Assembly (NCBI GenBank): GCA_963766195.1
Contig: CAVXYY010000005.1
Coordinates: 310,001-374,000 of the forward strand
Length of the DNA stretch: 64,000 bases
From: JAHEFT01 sp963766195
GTDB taxonomy: Bacteria > Pseudomonadota > Gammaproteobacteria > Xanthomonadales > SZUA-36
Direction: 5' to 3'
Both the position numbers and the translations under genes were made by a program. Below are positions 8,365 through 17,336 of the stretch, in pieces; within the stretch, counting starts at the first letter, position 1, and each line of letters opens with the position of its first letter. A model generated the notes under the pieces. It was not told the origin of the DNA, did not search any database, and saw only the letters and a program-made list of their open reading frames with translations.

Positions 8365-9753
8365 ATGACCGGAAAAACATGTGCCGCTGTCACCGTCGTG
8401 CTGCTGGCTTTAACATTCAGTTTCCCCTTGTATGCCCAATCCGCTTCCGCAGCAGAAGAAGTAACGAAACCGGTGGAGCAGGCCGCTCCGGAGGAAAGCC
8501 TGCGGGAGAAAATCGCGGCGCTCGAGGAAAAGTCCCGGCTCGCATATGAAGAAGGGAAATGGGTGTCCTGGTATTCCGCGAACATGAAGTTGAACCAGTT
8601 GGTGCCGTTTGAGACCCGGTACCTGGTCAACGTCGTCCGGGCCTGCGGGTTAATTGATCGTAAAACCACCGCCTACACTTACATGTACCAGTTGCAGCAG
8701 CAGGGTTTTACCTATGATTTCGATTCTACCGATGACACCCTGAAGATTCGCGATACCGAGGCCTACCGCTACATCAACAAGATGCTGGTCGATGCCGGAA
8801 AACCCGCCGGTGAAGCAATTGTGGCTTTCAAATTGCCTGGAAATCCGGCCGATTACAGTGCCTTTGCATGGGACGAGAGCAGGGGCCGTTTCCTGGTGGG
8901 AACCCGGCGGGAAGGCGCCTTGATCGCCGTTTCAAGTGAAGGTGAAATGACCGAGCTGATCAAGGCCGATGATGAAAATGGATTCTGGTCAATCACCGGC
9001 CTGGCGGTTGATGCAGACAACAACCGTCTTTGGCTGTCCAGTGCGGCAACGCCTTTGTTTTCAGGTTACTCCGTTGCGGAGCACGGGCATGGCGCCGTGT
9101 TCGAACTCGACCTGAATACCCTGGAAGTGCTGGGACGCTATAACGTGCCCGTGGACGGCCTGAAACATGAGCTTGGAAGCCTGGTCGTGACTGATGACAA
9201 TCATGTTTATGTCATTGATCGCGCCATCCCGGTCATTTATCAAAAAACACCCGAAGGAAAAAAGCTGGAGGCTTTCTTTGCCAATCCCGGACTGCTTGGC
9301 ATGACGGGTATCGCCGTAACGCCGGATAACAGCAGAATTTTTATCTCGGATGTCGCCATGGGCATCACGGTAATCGACCCCATAGCGATCCAGGCAAACA
9401 TGCTTTCAGGGCCGGAAAACCTGAACCTGGGTGGAATCGGCAGTGTAAGCTACAACGAGGGCAATCTGTTCATCACCCAGGGTGGATTTGAGCCGCAACG
9501 CGTTATGCGGCTTAAGCTCGACGGAACGGGAACTGCAGTGGAAAGTGTCGCCCCGATGGTCACTGCGCTGCCTGAATTCAACCACCCGGCACTGGGCACC
9601 GTTTGGGGCGAGAGCCTGTTTTACGTGGCAAACACCGGCACCGATGAAGATGCCGGGGCCATCGTGATGAGCGTCAATCTCGATGCGGCATTCGAACTGG
9701 AGTCGGCGACCATCGAAGAACTGCAAAAAGCGTTAAAGGCAAAAACCCAGTGA
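8365..9753 (+). CDS. secreted protein with NHL/SMP-30-like beta-propeller
   Basis: A 462-residue protein. The signal peptide is residues 1-24 (hydrophobic VVLLALTFSFPLYAQ). A helical region follows (residues 35-160: EKIAALEEKSRLAYEEGKW and further), then a beta-propeller-like part with repeated blades such as GLAVDADNNRLWLSS, GSLVVTDDNHVYVIDR and TGIAVTPDNSRIFISD. This layout suggests a periplasmic or exported binding or lactonase-like protein; catalytic metal ligands could not be assigned. The stop codon overlaps the GTG start of the exonuclease gene by three bases, so the two are probably cotranscribed. Confidence 0.65.
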   Translation: MTGKTCAAVTVVLLALTFSFPLYAQSASAAEEVTKPVEQAAPEESLREKIAALEEKSRLAYEEGKWVSWYSANMKLNQLVPFETRYLVNVVRACGLIDRKTTAYTYMYQLQQQGFTYDFDSTDDTLKIRDTEAYRYINKMLVDAGKPAGEAIVAFKLPGNPADYSAFAWDESRGRFLVGTRREGALIAVSSEGEMTELIKADDENGFWSITGLAVDADNNRLWLSSAATPLFSGYSVAEHGHGAVFELDLNTLEVLGRYNVPVDGLKHELGSLVVTDDNHVYVIDRAIPVIYQKTPEGKKLEAFFANPGLLGMTGIAVTPDNSRIFISDVAMGITVIDPIAIQANMLSGPENLNLGGIGSVSYNEGNLFITQGGFEPQRVMRLKLDGTGTAVESVAPMVTALPEFNHPALGTVWGESLFYVANTGTDEDAGAIVMSVNLDAAFELESATIEELQKALKAKTQ

Positions 9754-10655
9754 TTGCAGGACCGGCAGCCCCGGCCTTGCCGCCTGTTTACCTGGTTGAC
9801 GCCAGTGTCTATATTTTCCGCGCCTGGTTTTCGATGCCCGGTGAGTTCGTCAACCGGAAAGGTGAACCGACCAATGCGGTATACGGCTTCCTGGGGGTTC
9901 TGTGCAGCCTGCTGGAGCAGACCGGCACGCAACACCTGGCAGTCGCTTTCGATGAATCGTTAACCACTAGCTACCGCAACGAGATCTATCCGCAATACAA
10001 AGCGAACCGGGAGCCCGCCCCCGAAGACCTGAAACGCCAGTTTTCCTGGGCGCGGTCGGCGGCGGAAGCCATGGGTTTGCAGTGCTTCGCCGACAGTCGC
10101 TACGAGGCGGACGACGTGATCGGCACGCTGGCGGAATACTGGCGGTCCAGGGGGCATCCGATTTGCGTGGTGACGGCTGACAAGGACCTGGCCCAGTTGG
10201 TGGGTGAGAATGACCACTGGTGGGATTTTTCCCGTAACCAGAAACTGAACGCGAAACAACTGACTGAAAAGTTCGGTGTGCTGCCTGAACAGATGGCGGA
10301 CTACCTGGCGCTGACCGGAGACGCGGTAGACAATATTCCGGGTGTTCCGGGCGTGGGTCCAAAGTCGGCCTCGGCCCTGCTGGGGCATTTCGGGGACCTG
10401 GACCAGATTTACCAGCGGCTCGACGAAGTGCAGCACCTGGCTATCCGCGGCGCCCGGTCAATTCAGAAAAAACTCGCTGATAATCGCAGCGCCGCAGAAC
10501 TGGCACGAAAACTGACCGTGATCGAGACTGCCGTGGAGTCGACCCTGGTTTCGCCTGAATTGGGCCGGCTGGACGTTGACACTGAGCGGCTGAACCGTTT
10601 GTTCGACGATCTGGCGTTCGGCGGGATGTTGCGGCAGCGCTGCCTGCAGGCCTGA
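9750..10655 (+). CDS. 5'-3' exonuclease / flap endonuclease (Pol I N-domain-like)
   Basis: A 301-residue nuclease of the FEN/5'-3' exonuclease family that cuts 5' flaps or degrades DNA 5' to 3' using divalent metals. Visible motifs are LVDASVYIFRAW at the N-terminus, YEADDVIGTLA, TADKDLAQLV, LTGDAVDNIPG and the helix-hairpin-helix GVPGVGPKSA. It lacks the polymerase part, like E. coli Xni, but is longer. GTG 9750 is used because it overlaps the upstream stop (GTGA); the gene may be translationally coupled. Confidence 0.88.
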   Translation: MIAGPAAPALPPVYLVDASVYIFRAWFSMPGEFVNRKGEPTNAVYGFLGVLCSLLEQTGTQHLAVAFDESLTTSYRNEIYPQYKANREPAPEDLKRQFSWARSAAEAMGLQCFADSRYEADDVIGTLAEYWRSRGHPICVVTADKDLAQLVGENDHWWDFSRNQKLNAKQLTEKFGVLPEQMADYLALTGDAVDNIPGVPGVGPKSASALLGHFGDLDQIYQRLDEVQHLAIRGARSIQKKLADNRSAAELARKLTVIETAVESTLVSPELGRLDVDTERLNRLFDDLAFGGMLRQRCLQA

Positions 10656-10666
10656 CCGTAACCCCC

Positions 10667-10771
10667 GTAGGAGCGAATTCATTCGCGAACGCACGACGGC
10701 ACTCCAACAGGCCTTCTTTGCCTGCGGCAAAACCGGCCTGTCTCCGTCGCCTGTGCTAATTCGCTCCTGCG
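10667..10771. repeat. REP/BIME-like nested hairpin element
   Basis: A ~105 bp element. Its left end GTAGGAGCGAATT matches the REP copies at 39961 and 48176, and its right end is the inverse AATTCGCTCCTGC. Inside are nested arms CGACGG/CCGTCG, ACAGGCC/GGCCTGT and TTTGCC-TGC-GGCAAA, so the element can fold as one long hairpin. It lies exactly between the convergent exonuclease and HNH genes and ends one base before the HNH stop codon. Confidence 0.75.
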
Positions 10772-11387
10772 TCAGGCTGTCAGAAGCTGGCCCTGTTCTG
10801 CTCTTTTACGCAACTGGCTGTTGCGGGGAAAGTGGGCCAGCAGGAAGTTCATCTGGTCCACGAGGATTTTTCGTCCCTGCAGGTAAACGTATTCGGCATG
10901 GGTCGGTGTGAACGGAATGGCAAGCAGTTCCATCCCGGCCTGTTCAGGGGTCCTGCCCGCCTTGTAGTTGTTGCAGCGCTTGCAGGCGGTTACGACGTTA
11001 CTCCAGGTGTCCTGGCCGCCCCTGCTCAGTGGATTGACATGGTCGCGGGAAAGCAGTGCATTCGGAAACTGTTCGCCGCAGTAAAGACACAGCGACTGAT
11101 CCCGCCGGAACAGGGCCGGGTTGCTCAGCGGCGGGAGTATAGGAGTGGGAAAACAGGTGTGAGTGAGGATGGCGTCCGTGACTGGCGATGATGGCGTTGA
11201 CATCGATGACGCTCTGGGCGCCGGTGAGGGCATTGATGCCACCGTGGATGCGATAGACAATGCGCCCCATCGCGTAGCTGACCTGGTTCAGTGAAATCAG
11301 GCGCGCCGCGTCCTGGTAGCCGATCCATTCCAGCGGCATTCCGGCGACATCCGTTCTCAATACCTGTTGTTGTAAGTCGAACTCCAT
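10772..11387 (-). CDS. HNH endonuclease (one frameshift)
   Basis: The repaired protein is about 204 residues. The N-terminal part (from ATG 11387, MEFDLQQQVLRTDV) is in one frame; the rest, CLYCGEQFPNALLSRDHVNPLSRGGQDTWSNVVTACKRCNNYKAGRTP, is in another. This has the paired CxxC zinc ligands and the RDHVNPLSRGG His-containing core of HNH nucleases. The shift is near 11143-11150, at a run of four T on the coding strand, probably one extra T. Role (restriction or repair) is unknown. Two palindromes lie just upstream of the start. Confidence 0.82.
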
Positions 11388-11395
11388 AATTTTTT

Positions 11396-11444
11396 ATGCA
11401 GTCACTGCATTTATGTACAACAACACAACATGTAGTGTTGTTGT
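11396..11444. promoter_or_regulatory. two perfect palindromes upstream of the HNH gene
   Basis: ATGCAGT-C-ACTGCAT (11396-11410) lies nine bases from the HNH start codon. It is followed by ACAACAACAC...GTGTTGTTGT (11417-11444, 10 bp arms, 8-base loop). The position between the divergent HNH and protease genes suggests operators or mRNA leader hairpins. Neither has a terminator-like GC stem. Function is inference. Confidence 0.45.
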
Positions 11445-11618
11445 TTTACTTTCATGGCTATATATCCGGTTTTTAGCCAAATGGCAAGCAATCTTGATTG
11501 CTGAATTGATGCCACGAATCGGGTGCAAATGGAGGCTTTTTTGCTATTTTACTTCGTGCGTAGAACCTCCCGGCCGCAGGCCGGTCAAAGATGCCGGGCT
11601 TTCCGGACAGGAGTTGTT

Positions 11619-12983
11619 GTGAATCGATCTTTCAAGTGGCCGTTAAAACTGCTTTCATCTGTTTTTCTGATGTTGGCGACTCAGTTGAGCCTGGCGGGGC
11701 TACCCGTGGCGATCGATGGCGAACCCCTGCCTTCACTGGCGCCGGTGCTCGATCAGGTCACACCATCGGTGGTCAACGTCTATACCCAGACCCGCGTTCG
11801 GGTCCGCAGCCCGCTGATGGACGATCCGTTCTTTCGCCGTTTTTTCAATGTCCCCGATGTCGCCCGGGAAAGGGTTTCACAGAGCCTGGGATCAGGTGTG
11901 ATCGTCGACGCGAAAGAAGGGTTCGTGCTCACCAATAATCACGTGATCGCCGGTGCGGATGACATTTCGATAACCCTTGCAGACGGCCGCAGTTTCGAAG
12001 CCGAGGTGATCGGGACCGATCCGGATAGCGACCTCGCGATGGTCCGGATTCCGGCAGAGGACTTGCAGGCCCTGCAGTTCGCGGATTCCAATCATTTGCG
12101 AGTCGGGGATTTCGTCGTGGCTGTGGGCAATCCGTTCGGCCTGGGCCAGACCGTCACTTCCGGTATTGTCAGCGCGCTCGGGCGCACCGGGTTCCGGGGC
12201 CTGGAATTCCAGAACTTTATCCAGACAGACGCTTCGATCAACCCGGAAATTCCGGGAGGCGCGCTGGTCAACCTGCGCGGTGAACTGGTAGGCATCAACA
12301 GCGCAATCTTCACACCCAGCGGCGGTAATGTCGGCATCGGTTTCGCGATTCCATCCGCCATGGTCCGTTACGTGATGGACCAGCTGAGCAAGTTTGGCGA
12401 AGTCCGGCGCGGCACCCTGGGTATCTCGGTGCAGGATCTAACGGCGGACCTGGCGGGGGCATTCGGCCTCGAGAAGGGCAAGGGTGTGCTGGTAGCCGAG
12501 GTTACCGACGGATCTGCAGCGGATAAGGCCGGATTGCGTGCGGGTGATGTGATCAGGACGATTGCGACCTACCCGGTCAGGAATGCGCAGGAATTTCATA
12601 ACTACGAAGGCCAGTTTCCGGTAGGTGACAAGCTGACGCTTGAGATTGTCCGGGATCAGTCCGGGAAATCCCTGAAAGTCAAAGTGGAAGAGCTGAAGTC
12701 GCTGGACGGCGGCGAGGTCAACGTCCGGTTGGCCGGAACCCGCTTCGAAGAGTTACCAATGAAGGCGCGCTCGAGTGGATTAAAGGGTGTGCTCATTTCC
12801 AGGCTTGAGCCGGACAGCCAGCTTGGAAGGTCGGGATTCAGGCCCGGTGATATCGTCACGGGGTGCAATCGCATGAAAATCCAGGGGCTCGATGAATTCG
12901 AGGAAGTGATTCGCTCTGTCAAGGGCAGCCTGTTTCTCGAGATTCTTCGCGATGGTAAAGGCTACGTGGTTCGGGTGGATTGA
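11619..12983 (+). CDS. Deg/HtrA-type periplasmic serine protease, catalytic Ser replaced as sequenced
   Basis: A 454-residue DegQ/DegS-like protein: signal peptide (residues 1-29), trypsin-like domain, then two PDZ domains (about 245-335 and 365-450). His108 (NNHVIAG) and Asp138 (DPDSDLAMV) are in place with normal spacing. The serine loop reads INPEIPGGALV where the family has INPGNSGGALV, so position 212 is Pro. One G missing at 12245-12246 and one extra at 12254-12256 would turn GNS into EIP and restore frame, which suggests paired sequence errors. GTG 11619 is chosen because it has ACAGGAG upstream and gives a normal signal peptide; the frame is open back to 11523. Confidence 0.85.
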   Translation: MNRSFKWPLKLLSSVFLMLATQLSLAGLPVAIDGEPLPSLAPVLDQVTPSVVNVYTQTRVRVRSPLMDDPFFRRFFNVPDVARERVSQSLGSGVIVDAKEGFVLTNNHVIAGADDISITLADGRSFEAEVIGTDPDSDLAMVRIPAEDLQALQFADSNHLRVGDFVVAVGNPFGLGQTVTSGIVSALGRTGFRGLEFQNFIQTDASINPEIPGGALVNLRGELVGINSAIFTPSGGNVGIGFAIPSAMVRYVMDQLSKFGEVRRGTLGISVQDLTADLAGAFGLEKGKGVLVAEVTDGSAADKAGLRAGDVIRTIATYPVRNAQEFHNYEGQFPVGDKLTLEIVRDQSGKSLKVKVEELKSLDGGEVNVRLAGTRFEELPMKARSSGLKGVLISRLEPDSQLGRSGFRPGDIVTGCNRMKIQGLDEFEEVIRSVKGSLFLEILRDGKGYVVRVD

Positions 12984-13069
12984 AATCGGGGTCGTTTTTC
13001 CCCCGAATTGTGTAATGGCCCGAATTTGATTTATCCTCGATCCTTGGTTTTTAACCGGTGACCCGAAAC

Positions 13070-14449
13070 ATGTGTTTTATTTCGAGTAGCGATCTACAGG
13101 ACAAACAGAAAGTCATTCCGTTGGTTCCGTTGACCCCGGGAGGATTCCAGCAATGGAAAAAACAGGCTTCCCGCTCCTGGATCAAGTGGTTGGAGGGTTC
13201 CGGTTTCATGGCTTCTCCCGGACAGTTTTGCGGTGTTCCGGGTGCCGATGGCAGCCCTGAGCTCTGGTTGGTCGGCACCGAGGACACCGGGTACCTGTAC
13301 CGTCTTTCTTCAGTCGCGTCCGGATTGCCCCAGGGCATCTATCGCCTTGATTGCGACTGGTTGCGGAAGGAACGACTGCAGGCCAGCCTGGGGTGGGGCC
13401 TGGCCTCCTATCGTTTTGACCGGTACAAGGCGGATAACAAGCAAAGGCCTGTCCTGGTGCTGGAAACCGACGTTGACAGCGAAGTGCGTTCCTTGCTGGC
13501 GGCGCAACGCCTGGTGCGGGACCTGGTAAACACACCGACTGAACACATGGGGCCATCGGATCTCGCTGATGCAGTGACCCGGGAGGCGGATACCTTCGGG
13601 GCTGAAACCGAGTATGTAACCGGTGATGACCTGTTAACCCGCGATTTCCCCGCGATCCACGCGGTGGGCCGGGCATCCAGCAGTGAGCCCAGGCTGCTGG
13701 AGTTGAACTGGGGTGATGAAGACGCGCCATTGCTGGCGTTGGTCGGTAAAGGGGTATGTTTCGATACCGGCGGCCTGGACCTGAAGAATGCGGCCGGCAT
13801 GCAGTTGATGAAGAAAGATATGGGCGGTGCAGCCCATGCACTGGCACTGGCTCGGCTGGTCATGGAACACCAATTACCGGTTTGTCTGAAGCTGTTGATA
13901 CCGGCGGTAGAGAACTCGGTATCAGGCAACGCCTACAGGCCGGGCGACATTATCCTGACCCGGCAGGGCCTGTCGGTGGAAATCGGCAACACCGATGCAG
14001 AAGGCCGGGTCGTGCTGTCGGACGCGCTGGCCTATGCCTGTGAATCGTATCCCGACCTGGTGATCGATTTCGCGACCCTGACCGGTGCGGCCCGCATCGC
14101 GCTGGGCGCCGATCTCCCGCCACTGTTCAGCAACCGCGAAGAAGTGGCCCGGGGTATCATGAAGGCAGGCGATGAGGAGGAAGATCCGCTCTGGACCATG
14201 CCCCTTTACCAGCCTTACCGCAAGCAGATCGAGAGCCCCATCGCGGACCTCAGCAACACCGGCAAAACGACCTACGGCGGGTGCATCACCGCGGCGCTCT
14301 TTCTCGAATATTTCATCAATCCGGAAATTCCCTGGGTGCACATCGACACGTTTGCGTGGAACCAGACTGACCGGCCGGGCCGGCCGCAAGGCGGAGAAGC
14401 CCTGGGCTTGAGGGCGGTATTCCGTTACCTGCAGTCGCGCTATGGTTAG
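13070..14449 (+). CDS. M17 leucyl aminopeptidase family protein
   Basis: A 459-residue cytosolic metallo-aminopeptidase that removes N-terminal residues from peptides with two metal ions. The C-terminal catalytic domain shows GKGVCFDTGGLDLKNAAGM, MKKDMGGAAHALALA, and the family signature NTDAEGRVVLSDAL. The weakly conserved N-terminal domain covers residues 1-160. Start is uncertain: ATG 13070 or GTG 13058, neither with a good ribosome site. A TauE-like permease gene follows 42 bases later. Confidence 0.9.
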   Translation: MCFISSSDLQDKQKVIPLVPLTPGGFQQWKKQASRSWIKWLEGSGFMASPGQFCGVPGADGSPELWLVGTEDTGYLYRLSSVASGLPQGIYRLDCDWLRKERLQASLGWGLASYRFDRYKADNKQRPVLVLETDVDSEVRSLLAAQRLVRDLVNTPTEHMGPSDLADAVTREADTFGAETEYVTGDDLLTRDFPAIHAVGRASSSEPRLLELNWGDEDAPLLALVGKGVCFDTGGLDLKNAAGMQLMKKDMGGAAHALALARLVMEHQLPVCLKLLIPAVENSVSGNAYRPGDIILTRQGLSVEIGNTDAEGRVVLSDALAYACESYPDLVIDFATLTGAARIALGADLPPLFSNREEVARGIMKAGDEEEDPLWTMPLYQPYRKQIESPIADLSNTGKTTYGGCITAALFLEYFINPEIPWVHIDTFAWNQTDRPGRPQGGEALGLRAVFRYLQSRYG

Positions 14450-14491
14450 AAACCCGATTCTCCGGGGGTTCGGGCCGATCCGAAGAAGTTG

Positions 14492-15499
14492 ATGTTCAAG
14501 CCCTTGAAGGCGAGACCTTTGCTGCCGTTCTTCATCTGGCTGGTTCTTTTCTATACCGCCTGGCTGGCGTTGGTGATCTACGGAGGTCATCTCGACACCG
14601 CCCTCACACATTGGCCCATGGCCGTTGCCATGGCTGCCGGTTCCTACGTGGCCGGTTCCACCCCGATGGGTGGCGGGACTGTCGGCTTCCCGGTCCTGGT
14701 ATTGATGATGGACCTGCCGGCCACGCTGGGCCGCGATTTCAGTTTTGCGATCCAGGCCGTCGGCATGACCAGCGCCAGCATCTATATCCTTTCCAGCCGC
14801 CAGCAACTTGAGTGGCCGATGTTGCGCGCGGCGTTGCCCGGGGCGCTGATCGGAACGCCTCTCGGCATTCTCTACGTGGCGCCGCTGGCTTCTGATCTCT
14901 TTATCAAGCTTCTGTTCGCCTCGATGTGGTGCAGCTTTGGCCTGCTGCACCTGCGCCGAATCAACGAGATCACTTCCTACGAGGGGATGACGCCGCATGA
15001 CAAGTCGTTTGACCACAAGGTAGGGTTCGCCGTCGGCCTGCTGGGTTCATTGACCATTGCCAGCATTACCGGCGTGGGGATCGATATGATGATCTACATG
15101 GTGCTTGTGTTGTGGTGTCATGCGGATCTCAAGATCGCCATCCCGACTTCTGTCGTTTTGATGGCGTTCACATCCATTGTGGGAGTCTCGGCCAAAATTT
15201 TACTTGGCGACCTGCAGGCGGGTACTTTCGAAAACTGGCTGGCAGCGGCACCGGTTGTTGCGATCGGCGCTCCTTTTGGTGCCCTGGTAGTGAGTAGGAT
15301 CGGCAGACGGCCGACGCTTATCGTGGTATCCCTTTTATGCGTCGCTCAATTCGCCTGGACCCTGGTCCACGAGCGCAGTGCCCTGACTCCGTGGAATGTT
15401 ACCGCCGCACTGCTGGGTGTCGTTGTGTTTCTGCTCCTGTTCCAGGATATGTACCGTCATGGTTACCGCCTGGCGCGACGCAGCGCTAAACGGGAATAG
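14492..15499 (+). CDS. TauE/SafE-type membrane permease
   Basis: A 335-residue polytopic membrane protein with about eight hydrophobic segments and the early AGSYVAGSTPMGGGTVGFPVL loop typical of the TauE/SafE (sulfite exporter-like) family. These proteins move small organic or sulfur anions across the inner membrane; the substrate here is unknown. ATG 14492 is preferred over the TTG three bases earlier. It starts the plus-strand run that leads to the deacetylase, oxidoreductase and glycosidase genes, but a link to sugar use is only by position. Confidence 0.82.
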   Translation: MFKPLKARPLLPFFIWLVLFYTAWLALVIYGGHLDTALTHWPMAVAMAAGSYVAGSTPMGGGTVGFPVLVLMMDLPATLGRDFSFAIQAVGMTSASIYILSSRQQLEWPMLRAALPGALIGTPLGILYVAPLASDLFIKLLFASMWCSFGLLHLRRINEITSYEGMTPHDKSFDHKVGFAVGLLGSLTIASITGVGIDMMIYMVLVLWCHADLKIAIPTSVVLMAFTSIVGVSAKILLGDLQAGTFENWLAAAPVVAIGAPFGALVVSRIGRRPTLIVVSLLCVAQFAWTLVHERSALTPWNVTAALLGVVVFLLLFQDMYRHGYRLARRSAKRE

Positions 15500-15511
15500 C
15501 GGGGTGATCTC

Positions 15512-16324
15512 TTGTTGAACAACATGCGGAATTATCTGGCGATGGTCTGCCTGCTGGCGATCACGACCGCTGCTGCGGCAGAACCGGGAGGCGATTTTGA
15601 ATGGCCGGACGGGGTCAGGGCGGCAGTGAATCTTGCTTATGACGATGCACTCGACTCGCAGCTGGACAATGTTATTCCCGCCCTGGACCGGTATGGCTTC
15701 AGGGGCAGTTTTTACATGACACTGGCAAGCGATGCCACCCGGCTCCGCCTGGATGAGTGGCGGCTTGCTGCGGCCAGCGGGCATGAACTCGGAAACCATA
15801 CCCTCTATCACCCGTGTTCGGGTTCAAAACCCGACCGGGAATGGGTAAAACCCTGGCATGACCTGGACCGGACTCCGCTGGATTCCCTGCTTGAAGAAAT
15901 CGTGCTCGCAAACACGATGCTGAATGCGATAGACGGCCGGACAGAGCGGACTTTTACCACGCCGTGTGGAGATCTCCATGCGGCAGGCGACTACTATATT
16001 GATGCCATCAGACCATTATTCGTGGCGGTCAAGGCACGTTTTGGCGGAGTGACCCAGGATATGAACACCCTGGATCCTTACCTGGTTATCGTTGAAACAC
16101 CCAGTGACGTAACCGGTGAACAGCTGGTTGCGATTGTCGAAGAGGCTGGCAGGAAAGGCACAGTGGCCAATTTTACCTTCCATGGAGTCGGTGGCGACCA
16201 TCTCGCCGTGTCCATCGAGGCGCATGAACAACTGCTGCAATATCTCGACGCGAACCGCGATATTTACTGGGTGGACACTTTTCTCAACATCATGAAATAC
16301 GTCAAGAGTAAAGCAGTGGAGTGA
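15512..16324 (+). CDS. secreted polysaccharide deacetylase (NodB/CE4-like)
   Basis: A 270-residue protein with a signal peptide (MRNYLAMVCLLAITTAAAA) and a NodB-type domain. LAYDDALDSQLDNV holds the Asp pair and GHELGNHTLYH the two His metal ligands; TFTTPCGD is the later conserved strand. Enzymes of this fold remove acetyl groups from polysaccharides or peptidoglycan. TTG 15512 is used because GGGGTGAT lies just upstream; ATG 15524 is the alternative and begins at MRNYL. It is likely cotranscribed with the oxidoreductase and glycosidase that follow within 12 and 16 bases. Confidence 0.82.
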   Translation: MLNNMRNYLAMVCLLAITTAAAAEPGGDFEWPDGVRAAVNLAYDDALDSQLDNVIPALDRYGFRGSFYMTLASDATRLRLDEWRLAAASGHELGNHTLYHPCSGSKPDREWVKPWHDLDRTPLDSLLEEIVLANTMLNAIDGRTERTFTTPCGDLHAAGDYYIDAIRPLFVAVKARFGGVTQDMNTLDPYLVIVETPSDVTGEQLVAIVEEAGRKGTVANFTFHGVGGDHLAVSIEAHEQLLQYLDANRDIYWVDTFLNIMKYVKSKAVE

Positions 16325-16335
16325 CGATAAAAGCC

Positions 16336-17320
16336 ATGGATCAGGAAGCAAAGAAAGTGCGCTGGGGAATTCTCGGCACCGGCAGGATTACTCATCAATT
16401 CGCCAGCGATTTCGAGTTTGTATCGAATGGCGAAATCCAGGCCGTGGCATCGAGAAGTCAGGTATCGGCGGACAATTTTGCGAAACAGTACGGTCTTTCT
16501 CGCTGCTTATTCGAACTATGACGAACTACTGGATGATCCGGATATCGACGCCGTGTATATCGCTACACCGCACACCATGCATTTTCAGAATGCTGCCGAC
16601 GCAATCGCCGCGGGAAAACATGTGTTATGTGAAAAGCCTTTCACCGTGGGTGAAAGTGACAGCAGGAGGTTATTCCACCTGGCAAACCAGCGGTCGGTAT
16701 TCATGATGGAAGCCATGTGGACGTACTTTCTGCCGGCGATCCGGAAAGCCCAGGATTGGGTTCAGCTCGGACACATCGGCCGGGTGAGGCAGCTTAAAGC
16801 GGACTTTGGCTACCCGCAGTTGCCATACAGTCCGGATCGGCGTGAATACAATGCCGAATTGGGCGGTGGCTGCCTGTTGGAAATGGGGATCTACCCCGTC
16901 GCTATCGCCTGGCTTTTTCTGCAGCAGGATCCGGATGATATCCAGGTAATCTGCCGCAAGGCGCCAAATGGAGTGGAGGATGACGTGCAGATGCTGTTTA
17001 ACTACGGCGACAACGACAGTGGTTGCAGCGCAACGCTGGCCACTTCATTTCGCAGCAAGTTGCAGAACTGGGCATACATCATAGGCGAGGAAGGCTATAT
17101 CGCCATACCGGATTTCTGGCGCGCCAACGAGTGTCGATTGTACGAACTGGACGATTGCGTCGATCATTTCAGGGACGGAAGAAAAAGCCTGGGACTTGAT
17201 TATGAAACGGTCGCCGCCAACGAAGATATTCTCGCCGGCAGGCAGCAGAACCGCATCATGCCCTGGAGCAATACATTGCGTTTCCAGGAGCATATGAGTC
17301 GCGTTAAAGCACTTTTCTGA
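16336..17320 (+). CDS. Gfo/Idh/MocA family NAD(P)-dependent oxidoreductase (one frameshift)
   Basis: The Rossmann start VRWGILGTGRITHQFA lies in the first frame; after an extra base at about 16503-16507 the protein continues NYDELLDDPDIDAVYIATPHTMHF, with the conserved HVLCEKPF (catalytic Lys) and a C-terminal substrate domain with ELGGGCLLEMGIYPV. The repaired protein is about 327 residues, normal for the family. Such enzymes oxidise or reduce sugars and inositols. Its place between a polysaccharide deacetylase and a glycosidase suggests a sugar substrate, but which one is unknown. Start ATG 16336. Confidence 0.87.
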
Positions 17321-17336
17321 ACGGATGGGCAAAGTC

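Noticed and set aside
12984..13010. TCGGGG...CCCCGA hairpin after the Deg protease
   Set aside because: No U-run follows on the plus strand, so it was not called a terminator.
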